Below, piece after piece: positions 11,854 to 24,900 of a stretch of DNA of 64,000 nucleotides (the first letter of the stretch is position 1; each line of letters opens with the position of its first letter). Under the pieces are notes generated by a model. It saw only the letters and a program-made list of their open reading frames with translations, had not been told where the DNA came from and did no database searches. Source of the stretch: Aphelocoma coerulescens (taxonomy: Eukaryota; Chordata; Aves; Passeriformes; Corvidae); the NCBI RefSeq assembly GCF_041296385.1, contig NC_091014.1:49866078-49930077 (forward strand). Direction: 5' to 3'. Made by a program: the position numbers and the translations under genes.

Positions 11854-14800
11854 GCCAGAGCTAGTGACACCAAAGCTAATTAAGCAGAGAGGAATAGAAA
11901 AGAGTTCTGGTTCTGCAGCTGCTCTGCATTTTCCATTTATGAATAATTTGGTAACAGGTACAAACAATGTTAGGCTCCTAAGCAGCTTCAGCAGAAGAGA
12001 GGAAAGAGTTTTCCACTGCATCTCACTCCATACTGTCTATGCAGCAGTGTTTACTGTGCCTTCCTGGGGCTTGTGCCATTTTTCATCTGTTTATCTAGTA
12101 TCTCCTTTGTTTCATAATAACAAGAATTCTGATTCCAGAAATAGTAAAAGAGCAAGATTCTAATAGAGAGCATAGTGGGCTGTGGAGAAAGAGTTGAAAG
12201 ACGGTACAGCTCGCACCTGCGTCACGTTCACATGTGCTAAAACTAAAACACAGCTGGTTGGTTTAATTTTAGGCCTACTAGCCTTGGCAACATCCCTTTT
12301 ATCTCCAATGCCTAATTATAAAAGCCCTAAGTGCCAATACTGTTAACTGCTTCAGCACTGACTACTGTTGTTTCACTGCACCCATGAAATGCATCCCATA
12401 GCCCGGCCTTGCTTGGTACAATATCCTAATTCTCCCCTCTTTGAGTACATAGTGCCTATACAGCTATTTCTTCCTTACCCCATTAAGAATCCAAACCCTA
12501 ATAAGTATTTTTAAGTGAGTTCAATGCTACTCACACCTGATGAAGACACAGAAAATGATGTGACATATGCAAAAGACATAGAATTCAAACCTGAACCGTC
12601 GTTTCTATGAATTCCAATTATAACTATCAGCTTACTCCGCCTTTTCCATGTTGCTCTTTAAAGTGATCTTTTAATTTATTTTCCTTCTATCAGATAATGT
12701 GCCAACCTCTCAAAAAAGATGGCAGACTTTTCAAACACAAAAAAAATATTTTTGCCGAAACTTCCACTTGTCTTTTCTCAGGATAGTGAGAAAAGGTGCA
12801 AAATAAGGACCACAAAAATACTAGGATCACATCTAAAACCTCACGGGCAAAAGGCCTTGTTTCTTTAAACCTACAATCTGTAAAAAGTAATTTTCTAAAT
12901 ATTTTTTAAAAGAGGGAGAACAATTTCTATCCACAAATCTTAAATTCTGGGAGGGCATTTATCCACAGGTGGATATCAGCCCTGTTGGGTTTAGTATCAG
13001 CTGAACGGATTTAGTGTTACTGCCTCCATGAACTGCTTCTAAACACATAAATTACTTTTATCTCTTTCAAAGAAGTTTCTCATAAATATCCCCAAAGGCA
13101 ACTCATTTTCTTTCTAAACATTTCTCAGAACTCTGTTATTCCTCTGCATATAGGGGTGTAGAACCTATCAGGCCCACCAGTAGTACCAGTCACATTATTT
13201 CCTTGTCCATTTTGCCAGCCTGTTCATATGCATCTTTCAGCCTCTGTTTTATATTTTAAAAGCTAATGTTTTGTGGCAGGGACAAATATTATGCTATGTT
13301 AATACTGTAAACTGTAAAGTGACACTCATAACAGTGCAAGGGTGAACCAGTAAAAATTAATGAGAATGCTTGGTGATAAAATCTTAGTCTATCCTGGCAA
13401 CAAGGTGAAAGAACAAATTTAGTGCTACTATGTCTGCATAAACACAAAATTAGCAAGAAAATTACAAAATCTAGCCAGTAATTGTCTGACACCATTAATT
13501 TAATTTCTATTTCCTATAAGTCTACATGAAGGAGACATGTGAGCTGCTCTAGACAATCATCTGAAGACAGCTGCCTTAATGGGAATGTATTTGGAAGTCA
13601 CTAAACCTCTTTTAGTAACTGCCCTTTCTTTGCATGGAATTTGTTATGCACTGAAGTCAAACTCAATTATAGTACATTCAGGATTCCAAAAATCCCAGTG
13701 CTTCACTGATTTTTCAGCTACAATAGGATAAATGCCCACACTTTAGTGAAGAGTATACTCAACGGTCTTTTTAGAGGAGGGTAGGTCAACCATACCATCA
13801 GTAGTGCTAGTACTGAATCCTGCCACTCCTGATTTTTTCAGCTTCAGCTTATAGTTCAAACTTTGATGGTTAAAGGTTCAGTGAACCTCTTGCTTATGAA
13901 AAAGGATCTAAGTAAGTTCCACAAGTGAGTTCTGAAGGAGCTCCTCAGGTTGTCTTAAGAGTCAGAATGGCATCTTTGTAACCATTTCTCATCCTTGCAC
14001 ATCACTTCTTATTATAGGCAGAGAGCAAAAATAAACAGCTGCTCATTACAAGGCAGTTTCATCACACTAATAAGAGCTGAAACTACTAAGCAGTCATTTT
14101 TATACTCCAAGGCACACATTTGAAAAAGATTGCATGTCAAAGCAACAAAAAGCCTTGAAATTAATATATTTCTTTGTGTGTGTGGTAAAGACTGAGGGCA
14201 GGTACCGATCTACCAACATGAGAAACCCATGAGAGGGGTTTGGGTGCTTTATTTATTCATAGGGCAAGAGTAATTTGAAAAAAATGTTCATCAGTGGGGT
14301 TGAGACTGCAAGGTTATCACACTAAGGAGAAAATGGAACAAAAGAGAGATACTAAAATTAAAATTAGTTTAGTTGATGATGGGACTTTATGATGAATCTT
14401 AGATTAATACCTGAAGGACGATTGATTAGGCTCTCTAAGTGGGAGCTCTGACTGACCCTTTTCCTGTCACTGAAGAAGTTCCAGTGTGACATTAACCCTC
14501 TTTTCCTCTACATGGTACTATATTCATGCTGCAGCTCTGTGAGGACATAAAGATTGAAGATTGAGTCTGAGTCAAATTAGGAACTCCCTTCTGCTGACAG
14601 GGGAAAGCCCCTTGTCCCCCACACATATCTTCCTCACTAGTTTTCGATGCACATTTCTGTCAGTTACCTGGGACAGAGGTAACTCTGGGACCTGAATTAC
14701 ACTGGAGACAAGCTAATTAAAACAACAAGTATATTTACAAATTTTTAATATTATTTCTTATTATTGTATATGTATAATAAATATATATTCTGTATTCTAC

Positions 14801-14869
14801 CCATTCATTAACTGAATCAAGTCACTTTGAAGCCTCATGTAAATAGGGAATATGTAAGGGAACTGTGTA

Positions 14870-14945
14870 GGTGGAAGTAGGGGAGGAGGAAGCAGGGAAG
14901 TGAGAGAAAAGGCAAAGGAAAATAGGAAGAAGGGAGAGAGGGAGA
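14870..14945 (+). repeat. Purine-rich low-complexity tract
   Basis: About 75 bases of mostly G and A on the plus strand (units such as GGGAGGAGGAAG and AAGGGAGAGAGGGAG), so C/T-rich on the gene's coding strand. No perfect repeat unit is present. Confidence 0.75.
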
Positions 14946-16043
14946 CCTCAAGGCAAGCTGTTAACTGGTACATTACATGAATTTAACATATATTAAACAT
15001 AAATAACAATTACTAGATTCATGCATAACATGAATCTGCTCCTTACAGGAATACCTCTCCTAGAGCCTGCGAAAGTTTAATTATAGGAGCTTTGTGTCTT
15101 TAGTCCATCATCTTACTGGAAAACTTTACGGAAGCTCATCAACAAGTTTGGAAGTTATTCAGAAAAGAAACAGCACAGTTTGGCCATGTGACCTCATTTT
15201 CTCTAGGAAATGTCCTTATAAAATACAATTATGTATGAGTCTGAAGCATGAGCTAGTTCATATGTAGAACCAACACTGAACTGATTAAAATGGCTGATTT
15301 AAAGGTGGGAATAATCAATACTGATGAAGATGCAGCACTGATACCTGCAGGGACCTCCTCTATCAAATGCACTTAATGAAAAGCTAATCTGAAAATGCAG
15401 GGAACAAATTCCAAAGGAGAGAGGAAATTAAGTTTAACACTGAATTATGTGCTAGTTCATGTTTTACCACTTCTAGAGTAAAAGACTGAAGTAAACAATG
15501 GACTTCCATCAACCTTACACCATGAAAGTAAGATAGGGAATGAGAACAAATGTATGAATGAAAAATTTTATTATTTCTCCTGTAATAACAAGAAATACTG
15601 TCTGGTTTTTTGTTGGGTTTTTTTTTTAAATTTATGGAAAATGAAAAAAATATAATGAAATTATTTGAAAAACTGTCGTCATCTTTCAGTCATTTAGTTG
15701 TTATTTATGAACAAATGAAGCATTTCAATTTTAGGTTATCATTACAATTTAATGGAACTGCTATTGAAATATTACAATATGTTATGGTGTAATGAAGAAT
15801 GTACAAAGACTAACTATAAGTGACACACCATGCTAATGTCAATGGCCCACAAAAAGGAAAGGTTTTACTCTGAAATTCAAATATTGGACAACTTATTTTC
15901 TTTCAACTAGCAAACAAGACTTCTGTCTTTTTGAAACAAAAGACTGCTCCTTTGTAAAATAAAACATTTAAAGAGTAGAAATTACCATGTACATTAATAT
16001 TTCTCTATTGTCTCTAACAAATGTATAATAGAATATGGCTTAC

Positions 16044-16145
16044 CTTGAAGTAGAGCTGCAATTTGGAGAGACTGCTGAGATGGATGCTCTTTAAGTATAT
16101 CCAAAACTGTTCTACCCAAACTGTCCTTTATGTTGGTATCAATCC
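16044..16145 (-). CDS. ANKS1B: ANKS1B exon 6 (end of ankyrin repeat 7 and capping helix)
   Basis: This 102-bp exon has a strong acceptor (cctttctttttcag) and donor (CAAG|gtaagc). After two bases completing glycine it encodes IDTNIKDSLGRTVLDILKEH, then PSQQSLQIAALLQ, and the first base of a glutamate codon. The ankyrin beta-turn pattern IDxNIKDSLGRTVLDIL closes the repeat domain. The following helix (PSQQSLQIAALLQ) likely caps it; that is an inference from its position. Recalled human sequence is IDANIKDS and PSQKSLQIATLLQ, so the exon is well conserved. Confidence 0.95.
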
Positions 16146-18303
16146 CTGAAAAAGAAAGGGATCTGTGGTGGAATATTTAACCCTAAGTGCTTTGGATTAT
16201 AAATGTGGTATATCAGACTCAACTACCCAACAAATTGAAAAGAAGTGGTTTTACAACTGCATTACAGCTGAAGTACATGATACATTTCTGTTTAAAGCTT
16301 GAGTAGCCTAAAAATCACATGCTGACATGGATGGTTTTTATGTTTCTATATATCATGGGGATATAAAGTAACCAAATTTGGGATTATTTTAACAGATTGT
16401 TCCTAAGGAACAGCCATCCTGAAAAGGATATTTTATAAAATCAAGAAATTCTCAGAATATTATTACTACATTTCCCTCCAAATTAGAATCTCCGCTTTAA
16501 TTAACTGGGGACTTTCTAGTCCATAGTACCAGTATGAGTTTTGGGAGCAAGACTGAAAAGGTTTTTATCTTTATGTTAACAAAATTCTACTTCATGGCAA
16601 CATTTTCAAAATTCATGCCCTGAATAGACTGAAATACCCATGTGTAGTATACAGGCACTATGAACAGCCACAGCATTTCCTCACAGACTGTCCATACTGC
16701 TAACAAAGTAATGTTTTGGCTTAAACTGTGAATTAAGTTTGAGACTTGCCCATAATCAGAACCTATTGCATGTGGTACTGCATGACTCTCTACCTTTGTC
16801 TTGGAAATGTTTGCGTTATGGTAGAATGCTCACGTTGTTTTTCAGTTTAGATGTACTTTCATAAAAAGTAAAGGTATGACATATCCTAAAACAAAGTGAA
16901 ATTCTTCTCAGGACACTGAACAGAGAAAATCAGAGGAAGCAGGATTTATAAGGACACTCTGAAAGCATTCTCCAGAAAAGGCTGCAATTACAGTTATTTC
17001 CTAACCCAATGGATAGTTTCCTAATTTGTTTTGTGAGAAACACAAAATTTTCTCACTGAAAAAAACCCCAAAACATTGCTGGGCTATTTAGCAGCAGCAG
17101 TTGACTTTCAGAGGGCAGACATACTAACTCACATCTTTCCTTTGTAGTAGCTACTTATAACATCTGAGTCTTTTTGAAGCAGAACTAGAGAAAAGGGGAT
17201 TGTTAGGTACAAAAGGCAGAATGTGAGGAGTGGTGCAGAAGTGCAGAGCATTTGGGGTTGAAGGAGTTCACAGGGAAGATTCTACTCCACTGTCTTGACA
17301 ATTGCATACTGGTAGAATCTGTAACAAGTATTAATCTAAAATAGGTGGGCTTTTTCTGTGGTCTAAAGGGCTTCCTATGTTTGTGTGATGTTCTCGTCCT
17401 TCCTTTTATATGAAATAAAAAGGCCCTGCCTTTTTACGGGCAGGTGAAGATCCCTTTCAGCCTCCTTCTTTTTCATCCAAACAGAAAAGCAACTTGGAAG
17501 GACCTTTTTTTTCTGAAAACAAAGCTGAGATCAGGGATACACTAGTTGAGATTCAGATGAAGAGCTGTGATTAGCATATACCTTTTTTTGCAATATAGAA
17601 GTAACACCATGAAAACTGATAATAAAGACCAGTGAGATCCCTCGGTGTAATGGAAGTTCACGGATATGCAAGAAATTATTTCTAAGTATTTTCATTCTCA
17701 TTGGTCTTCCCACTTATCTGAGAAGACAGTTGTCTAGATGAGTAATTTACCTATAACAACTCTGAAACTTATTGTGTAGTAGAGGAGTTTGTGTGGACTT
17801 TATATCCCTGTTATTCTTTTCTTTCAGGACAAATGCAATTCTCAGAGACACAGTGCCTTCCCCCTTCTTCACAGGCACTCAGTTTATCCACGAAATGAAG
17901 AAGCAAGCAGAATGGTGTATTTTCTAGGAATAGCTAACTGAAGGAAATAAATGTGAACATGAATCTTCTGGTCTCTACATCAAAGAATATTCTTGGCTGC
18001 CTTTCAGAGTGAATAACAAAATTTTATGTAGCCATTTTGTTCTCATAATCCATTTATTCTCAGAATATGGTGGCATACACTGAGTCATACATGGAATTTC
18101 TGAGTCCGAACATCACCTTTGTTCTCTGTGTATAGCAATTTCTTATTCTAAAAGAACACTGTTTTAATGAGAAGTACATGTAATTAGATTTGCAAAGGCT
18201 GATAAAGATAAAAGTTATTTGTATAACCAAAATTTAAGGAGGCATACACCAGATTAGGAAAATTAAGGATATTTGTTCAGTGTTTCCTGTAAATCAGATT
18301 TAC
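16146..18303 (-). other. ANKS1B intron 5
   Basis: This 2158-bp intron between exons 5 and 6 is the shortest complete intron here. Borders are gtaaat and tttcag. No repeat or other feature was recognised. Confidence 0.88.
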
Positions 18304-18379
18304 CTGTTTCAAGCAAAATGCGTACTACCTCCACCTTTCCAAATAGGGCTGCTTCATGTAGGGCACTCCCTTTTTCTGT
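18304..18379 (-). CDS. ANKS1B: ANKS1B exon 5 (ankyrin repeat 7)
   Basis: This 76-bp exon is bordered by acceptor tttctcttctag and donor ACAG|gtaaat. It encodes TEKGSALHEAALFGKVEVVR and ILLET, plus the first base of a glycine codon. GSALHEAALFGKVEVVRILL is the core of the last canonical ankyrin repeat. Recalled human sequence has KVDVVRVLLETG, so only conservative changes are seen. The split glycine (G|GG) is completed by the first two bases of exon 6. Phase 0 entry follows directly from the CAA end of exon 4. Confidence 0.95.
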
Positions 18380-18816
18380 CTAGAAGAGAAATATTGTGAC
18401 ATTTAAAATACCAATTAATCTTTCTGTAAAGAATACACTTGGAAAATAAATATTTCTTTTTTCCCCTCTACCTACACATAAAAAACAGAATGTGCAAGAA
18501 TAAATACTACCATTTTTTATTATTCAAGACAAAAGCAAAAACGTTGTCAGTTCTACTATAAAATTAATAACCATATAAGAAAATATATTAGGAATGTAAA
18601 ACAGCTCGCTGTTAACAAGCCTGCACTTGTGTAAAATTTCTAGACTCCTATTCTAGGCAGAGAAAATCTAGTCAACATCATCAGTGGAACACAGCTCTTC
18701 AAGCAGAGTCAGACAGTTTAAATGCGGACAGCTACATTTTGATGTTTTAATGTGAAATGGGATCACACCCTAGAAGGTCAATTCAGTTATGTGGTGAGAG
18801 ATGCCCTAGGATATCC

Positions 18817-18855
18817 TGGTCTCCAGCTGATGGTCCAGCTGCTGGTCCAGTTGAT
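18817..18855. repeat. Imperfect 12-base tandem repeat
   Basis: Three copies related to TGGTCCAGCTGA run head to tail; the first carries an extra CT and the third has a T for C. Confidence 0.7.
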
Positions 18856-19994
18856 GTTCACATTTGATCTACCTCACATCTGCCCCATACAGATGCCTCA
18901 GATATCCTAAGGCACCCCCAACAGCTTTAGATGCCTATGCTTATGTCATTTAAATTCTACCTTGTATGTCTGTGAACTTGATTTTGCAGATTTTTTTGAC
19001 ACAAAATTCTTTGTGAGCAGACTTCTGCTCAAATAAAATTTACAGTACTGAGAAACATACTACCTCTCTTAACAAGCTACTTTTCTTAGTATTTTATACT
19101 GCTATTAATGAAAAATGTGAACAGAATAACTTTCCATCCAATAGCATTAGCATTAGCTAGAGCATTACTAGATCTCACTGAATATCTGACTTACCTCCTG
19201 TCTTTTTGATAGTAAATTAGATTTTGAAATTTATTTCTGGCAAGTGTTAATGGCTTTACTGCTTGAATTTGTTTTTTCTATACTTTATCCAAGTCATATG
19301 TGCTATGGTAGAAAGACCTTAAAGATACACACACACAAAACCCAATTCTGAAATAAAAGAGTAATTCATTATTAATTAGTTGTGTCAGAATGCATCAGAG
19401 TTACAGCAATCCAATGACAGGATATTTAGAAGTAATCAGAGATCCCGAGATAGGATGTGAGCACACTCTAAGTGTACATTTGTCCTACCAACGCTTAGTA
19501 CATGGAGGTATAAAGTAGAGCATGCCCAGTGACATCTACATCCTGCCCACCACTTATACTAACAGTATAACAGAGAGCAGAGGAAGTCAGTAAGAGAGTA
19601 TACATATGAAACACATATCTCAAAGCAATTTCTAATATTTCTATTTTCAGAAGCAATCCAGTTGAACATTCACAGGTTTATTTGGAAGAAGAAGACTAAA
19701 TATTCAGATTTACTTAGAGATGGTTTCAGAATCCTTTACTCAAACAATATCTTCAGGATATTTCCAGTTAGTTCAATTGACTTCAACGTGGGATAACTCT
19801 GCAATGACAGTGCAACCACAAAGATACACACAGAGATTAATGTGCAGCTCAGACATTTCTCAGAAATGTCACCAATCATTATAGTTCTGATTACTGAAAG
19901 AGGCTTGACATCAGCAATCTTGAAAAAAGCCTATTATCCTCTTTGTGTCATATGGCATTTCCTTTGGATTGATCACTTACTGACATGAATAAAC

Positions 19995-20591
19995 CTCCAG
20001 ACGATTGGGTGGACCTGGTACTATTAAGATAGAGTTCTCTGTCGTCGAGGAGTGTTACCAGGTCAAGGGAGGTGACCTCCCCTTCTGTTCACTACTGGTC
20101 GGTCCACACCTGAAATGCTCTGTTCAGTTCTGGGCTCCCCTGCACAAGATGGAGACAGAGCTACTAGAGAGAGACACTAAAATTGTTAAGAGACACAAGC
20201 ATCTCTTCCATGAGGAAAGGCAGAGAGAGCTGGGACAGTTTAGCCTAGACAAATGAAGGCTTACAGAGGATCTCATCAATGTGTACAAATATCTGAAGGG
20301 AGAGTATAAAGAAGTCTAAGCCAGTGACAAAAGAGATAATGGGGAAAAACTGAAACACAGTAGGTTCTGTTTGAACATAAGAAAACTTTTTTTTTCTGCT
20401 TTGCAGAGCAACTGAGCCCTGGTACAGGTTGTCCCGGGAAGTTGTAGGGTCTCAGTCCTTGAAGATATTCAGAAATTGTTTGGACACAGTCCTGGGCAAC
20501 TTATTCCATGGGATTCTGCTTGAAAAGGGGGAGTTGGACTACATGACCTCCAGAGTTCCTGTCCAAAATCAACCATGCTCTGATTCTGTCA
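19995..20591 (+). mobile_element. CR1 LINE fragment, 5'-truncated, decayed
   Basis: The plus-strand reading still shows the C-terminal end of the CR1 reverse transcriptase ORF: GPHLKCSVQFWAPLHKMETE, then LLERD and a later RELGQFSLDK. The consensus CR1 pattern is RPHLEYCVQFWAPQYKKD...LLERVQ...RLRELGLFSLEK. Downstream comes the typical CR1 3' region: GAGTTGGACTACATGACCTC and an end in CTGATTCTGTC. Stops and small indels break the frame, so it is inactive. The element lies antisense to ANKS1B in intron 4. The left border is approximate; the first 40 bases (gattgggtggacctggt) may belong to a second CR1 tail. Confidence 0.85.
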
Positions 20592-23500
20592 GGGATAGGA
20601 ATTAGTGATGTATACACCAACAATGAAATCCACAGAGGTTCAATTGTTAGAGGAAGCCAGAGAACTAAATTTTATTTCTAAGAGATTGAACTGCAGAGAT
20701 GGAAACCAGTTGCACCTTGACTAAAATTGCAGAGGTAATTCTGTACTAGTAAGGAACCTTGTTTAATGGAAAAAATGGATAACTTTACTGACAACAACTT
20801 TCTAAAATCCATTGCTGTACTACAATCTGAGACTGAGAAAGATCAATGTTCAGGCATACTGAATCAAACAGCTTTGAGGACAAGGAATAGGATCTATCCT
20901 CAGATTACTCAGTTATAGGGTGGAATACAATAACTGACACTTGCAGCAGTCCTTTCTGTTGATCAAAACTCCCCACTGGAAGAAAGGTAACTCATATTTT
21001 CCTTGATGAAAGCACACATCTTGTAAGAAAATGAATGAAAACTAACATGAGAAGAGAAACTTCCTGCAGATGTGTAAGGCAAACAAATCTATCTGGGGGC
21101 AACTTGAGAGCCAGAAGACAGTTCTGCTATGCAGAAAGGGTGTAGAGGAACTTAAGCCACTTTTATGTATGCAATTCGTAGAGTCGGGAGAGGAGTCCAA
21201 AGTTAAATGTCATTTTTTTTCCTTATATACTTTCTTGCTTCTTAGTCTATTCTACCATGATATTTCCTGTCATATCAGAACACGATCTTAAAATGCTTTA
21301 CAGACATTCCACACTGCCCCGCATTCTAGGGCAGTCTATGCTTTATAACTCTGAGCTATCAGACAATACTAATGAATGTCATATCCTGGAAATGAGACAT
21401 ATACTATGAACAGTTTGTTCAAAAGAGGAATTTAAAAGGCACACCATATCAACAGTGCAAGGATCGGTACACTATAAAGGTGATTTTCTGAACAAGAGGG
21501 GAAATATTACCATGAAACTGAGCTAAAATCAACCTGAGAATATGGAGGTTGAAAGCACAGTTGTAAGATGCAGATCCATAATCCTGCATAAGACGTCATG
21601 GAGATGAATGCTGACACAAATCTTAAAAGCCCTAGGCAGGATTTCATCGTAATAGTGAATAACTAACAAGTGAATCAGATCCCTCGACCCAAAAACTATC
21701 CAGAAGGCAGAAATGTCCTTGTTACCAGACAGTTCAGTTACCAAATTCTGCTTTAACCTAGATGAAATGCTGAACCTCGGGATGAACAGGGCCAAGAGAA
21801 ATTCAGACTGGCTGAGTAGATGCATCTCTCTTTGTAAATGCACGTCTTACTACTTGAAGGTAGGTTTTTTTTCTCGTTCAATAGAGCATTTGCACAAATT
21901 GCAATTAAAAAAAGAATTAAAAACTCTAATAAAAAGGAGGATTAAAAACTTTAGTTGCAAATAATTTCTATATATTATTTAAGATGAGCTAGATCTTTTA
22001 AGTAGATTTTTTTCCCTTATAACGGTGTACTTATGCACTAATAGATTCTTCTTGTTTATACTACAGCAAGTGAGTTTCAGATTTATAGACAATGATCACT
22101 GCTTTACTTCCTGAAACTTTCATTGCCTTGGATCATATTTTCCTGGCAAAGTGAACACTACTATTGTATTTGGAAAGTCTTTCCCAGTCATATTAATACA
22201 AAAACTGCTGGCAATTTTTCATGAACAAAGTGAGCTAAAGTCTGCTTGAGTTTGCACCAATGAATAATATATTGATTCTCTGGAATAAGACTTCTGTATA
22301 TGAAATACAGAGAACTAGAGCACAAATTGTGCTAAGCGTATAATAAAACGGTCCCTGCCCCTGCTTACTGCTAAATACAGGTAAAATGTCACAGCTGGAC
22401 ACATAAACCAAGCTAGGACAGGAGGACATTGTCAATAGGCACACCAAAATACTCAAGTCAACTTGGCATACAATTTGCAGGCTCACAGAGAAGCATCAAG
22501 GGTTTTAAAAATTACAGATTTTCTTTTAATTATGTAAATATGCAAGAGCTTGTAATTAGGTCACTTGTCTACTGCTTATTCATAGGCAGTTTACTGCAGT
22601 TCTGACATGGATTTCAGACAGAATCTGAAGGACAGAATGGTAGCTTTGCAAATTGATTCATGGAATATCCTCCCTATACAGTGAGAGCAAAAAGGAAGGG
22701 GCACAGCTTTTTGCAGGAGAACTACAGTGATAAGCAGTGGAAATTGCTGTCATTATTGGAACAGACAGGGAAAGCAAATAGGGATAGATGAAAGCTGGAT
22801 AAGCAGAAGGGCCCAAGATTTGTAGGTACTTACAATTATTAAACTACTGTTTGCATGAAACATACTGAACTGTGCAGAATCTTAATTTACTGAGGGCCCA
22901 AAATCTATCTCTCAACCAAAACCTGTGTATTTTTCATATGTTTCAATTTAAATGAAAACTTCAAAGCATAAAGAGATTAAACAGATTTGTATTGCCCACT
23001 CCTAAATAATTTCAGATTGAAGGATATTGGATAGACCTGGGAAATTAATAAAATGTGTGATTAATTAAACCAAAAATTATATGCTGTCTTTTATTAGCCC
23101 AAATATTTGCTGTGATTAAAAGTGCTCAAGGACTACAGAAGAGAAAGATAAGATGGCTAAAGTAAACTTCCCATTTAAACAAATACATCTTTACAATTAC
23201 AGAGTGGTATGTGACACGCTACTTCTATAATCATCTCTAAACATTCTGAGAGGTTTTTACTGGCAATAAACTGAATTTATTTAACACGTGTACAACTGTA
23301 TTTACCATGTAAGATTTTGCTTTGTATATTGTTCTTTCCCAATCAGTGATGCAGACCAATTTAATTAACAACAAAATAATTGAGTTTAGTTTTAAGTAAC
23401 AGGCTGATATTTTATGTTCTCCTTAGTTTAACAAGCTGCCAGTAATCATCAACAGAATTTTTCAGAGGCTATTGAAGTAATAAGTTAACAGTAGGTACAG

Positions 23501-23640
23501 AGCCAAATTACCAATATGCTAAAATGCTGAATGAAAAGGAACATATTGATAGAGAATATGTACATCGGTAAGAAAATAAATAAATGATATTTCCTTATGG
23601 CAAGTAGGACAAAAACAGAAGGAAGAAGATAAACTAGTGG

Positions 23641-23658
23641 AAAAAAAAAAAAAAAAAA
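23641..23658. repeat. A18 homopolymer
   Basis: Eighteen consecutive A followed by CCAAACCC and further A-rich sequence. No retroposed body was recognised beside it. Confidence 0.85.
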
Positions 23659-23835
23659 CCAAACCCAAAAACCCCTGCCTCTGAATAAATACAAAAAAAA
23701 TCTAAGTACATAAATTACTTAAAAGCAATCAGAATAAAAATAAATTTAAAAAATTATAAGCCCTATAATTTTAGTGTAGATGCCAAAGAGATCACTATTA
23801 TTAAAAGAAAATCTCATTTCTTAAAAGAAGTTTGC

Positions 23836-23850
23836 AAAAAAAAAAAAAAA
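23836..23850. repeat. A15 homopolymer
   Basis: Fifteen consecutive A inside AT-rich intron sequence. Confidence 0.85.
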
Positions 23851-24755
23851 TGCAGGCAGTGTATTTTTTAAAGACCAGTGAAAAACTTTTTAGTATAACT
23901 CGAGATAAAAATGGCTTAGGAGAATTCACAGTAGTGCTAAAATTATCTAAATTACATAAGAGGAAGAACACATTTCATAAAAGCATTGTGTAATATTTTG
24001 CCCTCATGTAACCATCAGTTTGTAAGTTGCCATGACAGAGACTATTTTTCTTCAATTGTTCTATTTCTTAAATATCAATTCAGGCATCAGTTTCTTTCAG
24101 ATTTTTTTCTCATTCATTTTCTAGAGATAGAAGAGAAATTATACATTCAGAAATATGCATTTGAAAGTTCTGTGTTGCTGTAGCATTAAACTTTTCTAAA
24201 TTACTGAAAATGTAGCAATAGTAAAGGACAGATAAAAAATGAGCTGCTTATATTAACCTTTGCAAGTGTCTTTCTTTCTAGTAAAGAAAACCAAAATCAA
24301 ATTAAATTGAAAGCCTGATGGGAGGCAAACTCACAAGCAGACAAATCACAGAAAAGTGTTTCACTTTAAAATAGTTTGAAGCAAGTACCAACATTAACTC
24401 AAAACATGCAAGAGATAACAAAAGTAGTAAAACAATTTTACTACATTTTCCTTTAGAAGGCACTTGAGAATATCCTCTTTTAATCTTAAAATACACTACT
24501 ATTTTCTGGTTTGCTTTCTTGCTTTTTCTTTTTTTTAACCTATCCTTTCTTCCCCCCTTCACATTCTTTTTCTCAAAAGTTGAAAAACATAATCTTGATG
24601 GCTCCAGAATCCAGAAATAAAACTGCATGGAATCCAGGTCCAATCTTTCTATGTAAAAGGGAATTTTGTGTATAAAGGAGTTTGATTTAATGCACCTAAA
24701 GCTTAAAATGGATATAAAAATTAATCAAAGTTAGGCAAAGTTTGCAAGATTTGTT

Positions 24756-24900
24756 CACAGATTCACAGAATCTTCTGAGTTGGAAGTGACCCAGAGGGAT
24801 CATGATGTCCAAATCGCAAGTTAATGGCCCATACAGGGATCAAACCCACAATTTTGGTGTTTTTATCACCAGGCTCTAACCAACTGCTAAGTGGTAGAGA
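24756..24900 (-). mobile_element. SINE with tRNA-Ile head and CR1 tail (TguSINE1-like)
   Basis: Read on the minus strand, the head TTAGCAGTTGGTTAGAGCC and the later GGGTTTGATCCCTGTATGGG follow tRNA-Ile(AAT) from the D arm to the T arm and acceptor (…TTAGCTCAGTTGGTTAGAGC… and GGGTTCGATCCCCGTACGGG). The B box (24836-24846) is one base off consensus. The anticodon stem-loop is recognisable but mutated (TGATAAAAACA), and the A box has lost two bases. The 3' half, TCACTTCCAACTCAGAAG and ATTCTGTGAATCTGTG, resembles a CR1-X-type tail like that of the CR1 copy at 46.1 kb. This layout is that of TguSINE1 of passerine birds. It lies in the same orientation as ANKS1B in intron 4. It is a decayed SINE, not a tRNA gene. 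Confidence 0.85.

Larger units (their letters stand above)
7806..16043 (-). other. ANKS1B intron 6
   Basis: This 8238-bp intron has donor gtaagc next to exon 6 and acceptor ttgcag next to exon 7. It holds an (AAAAC)4 run, an A17 run and a purine-rich tract (listed separately). A patch at about 10.9-11.3 kb is somewhat richer in G and C but matched nothing I recognise. The longest open frame in the window (159 codons, 11684-12163) lies here and includes a poly-lysine run made by the A17 tract. It has no start context, no domain and no splice support, so it is taken as chance. Confidence 0.85.

Noticed and set aside
11684..12163. Longest open frame in the window (159 codons, plus strand)
   Set aside because: It contains a poly-lysine run made by an A17 tract, shows no domain or family resemblance, has no splice or promoter context, and overlaps a 75-codon frame on the other strand. 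Expected by chance in 64 kb.
24756..24900. A functional tRNA-Ile gene
   Set aside because: Two A-box bases are missing, the anticodon loop and stems are mutated, the 5' acceptor strand is absent, and it continues into a CR1 tail; it is a SINE.
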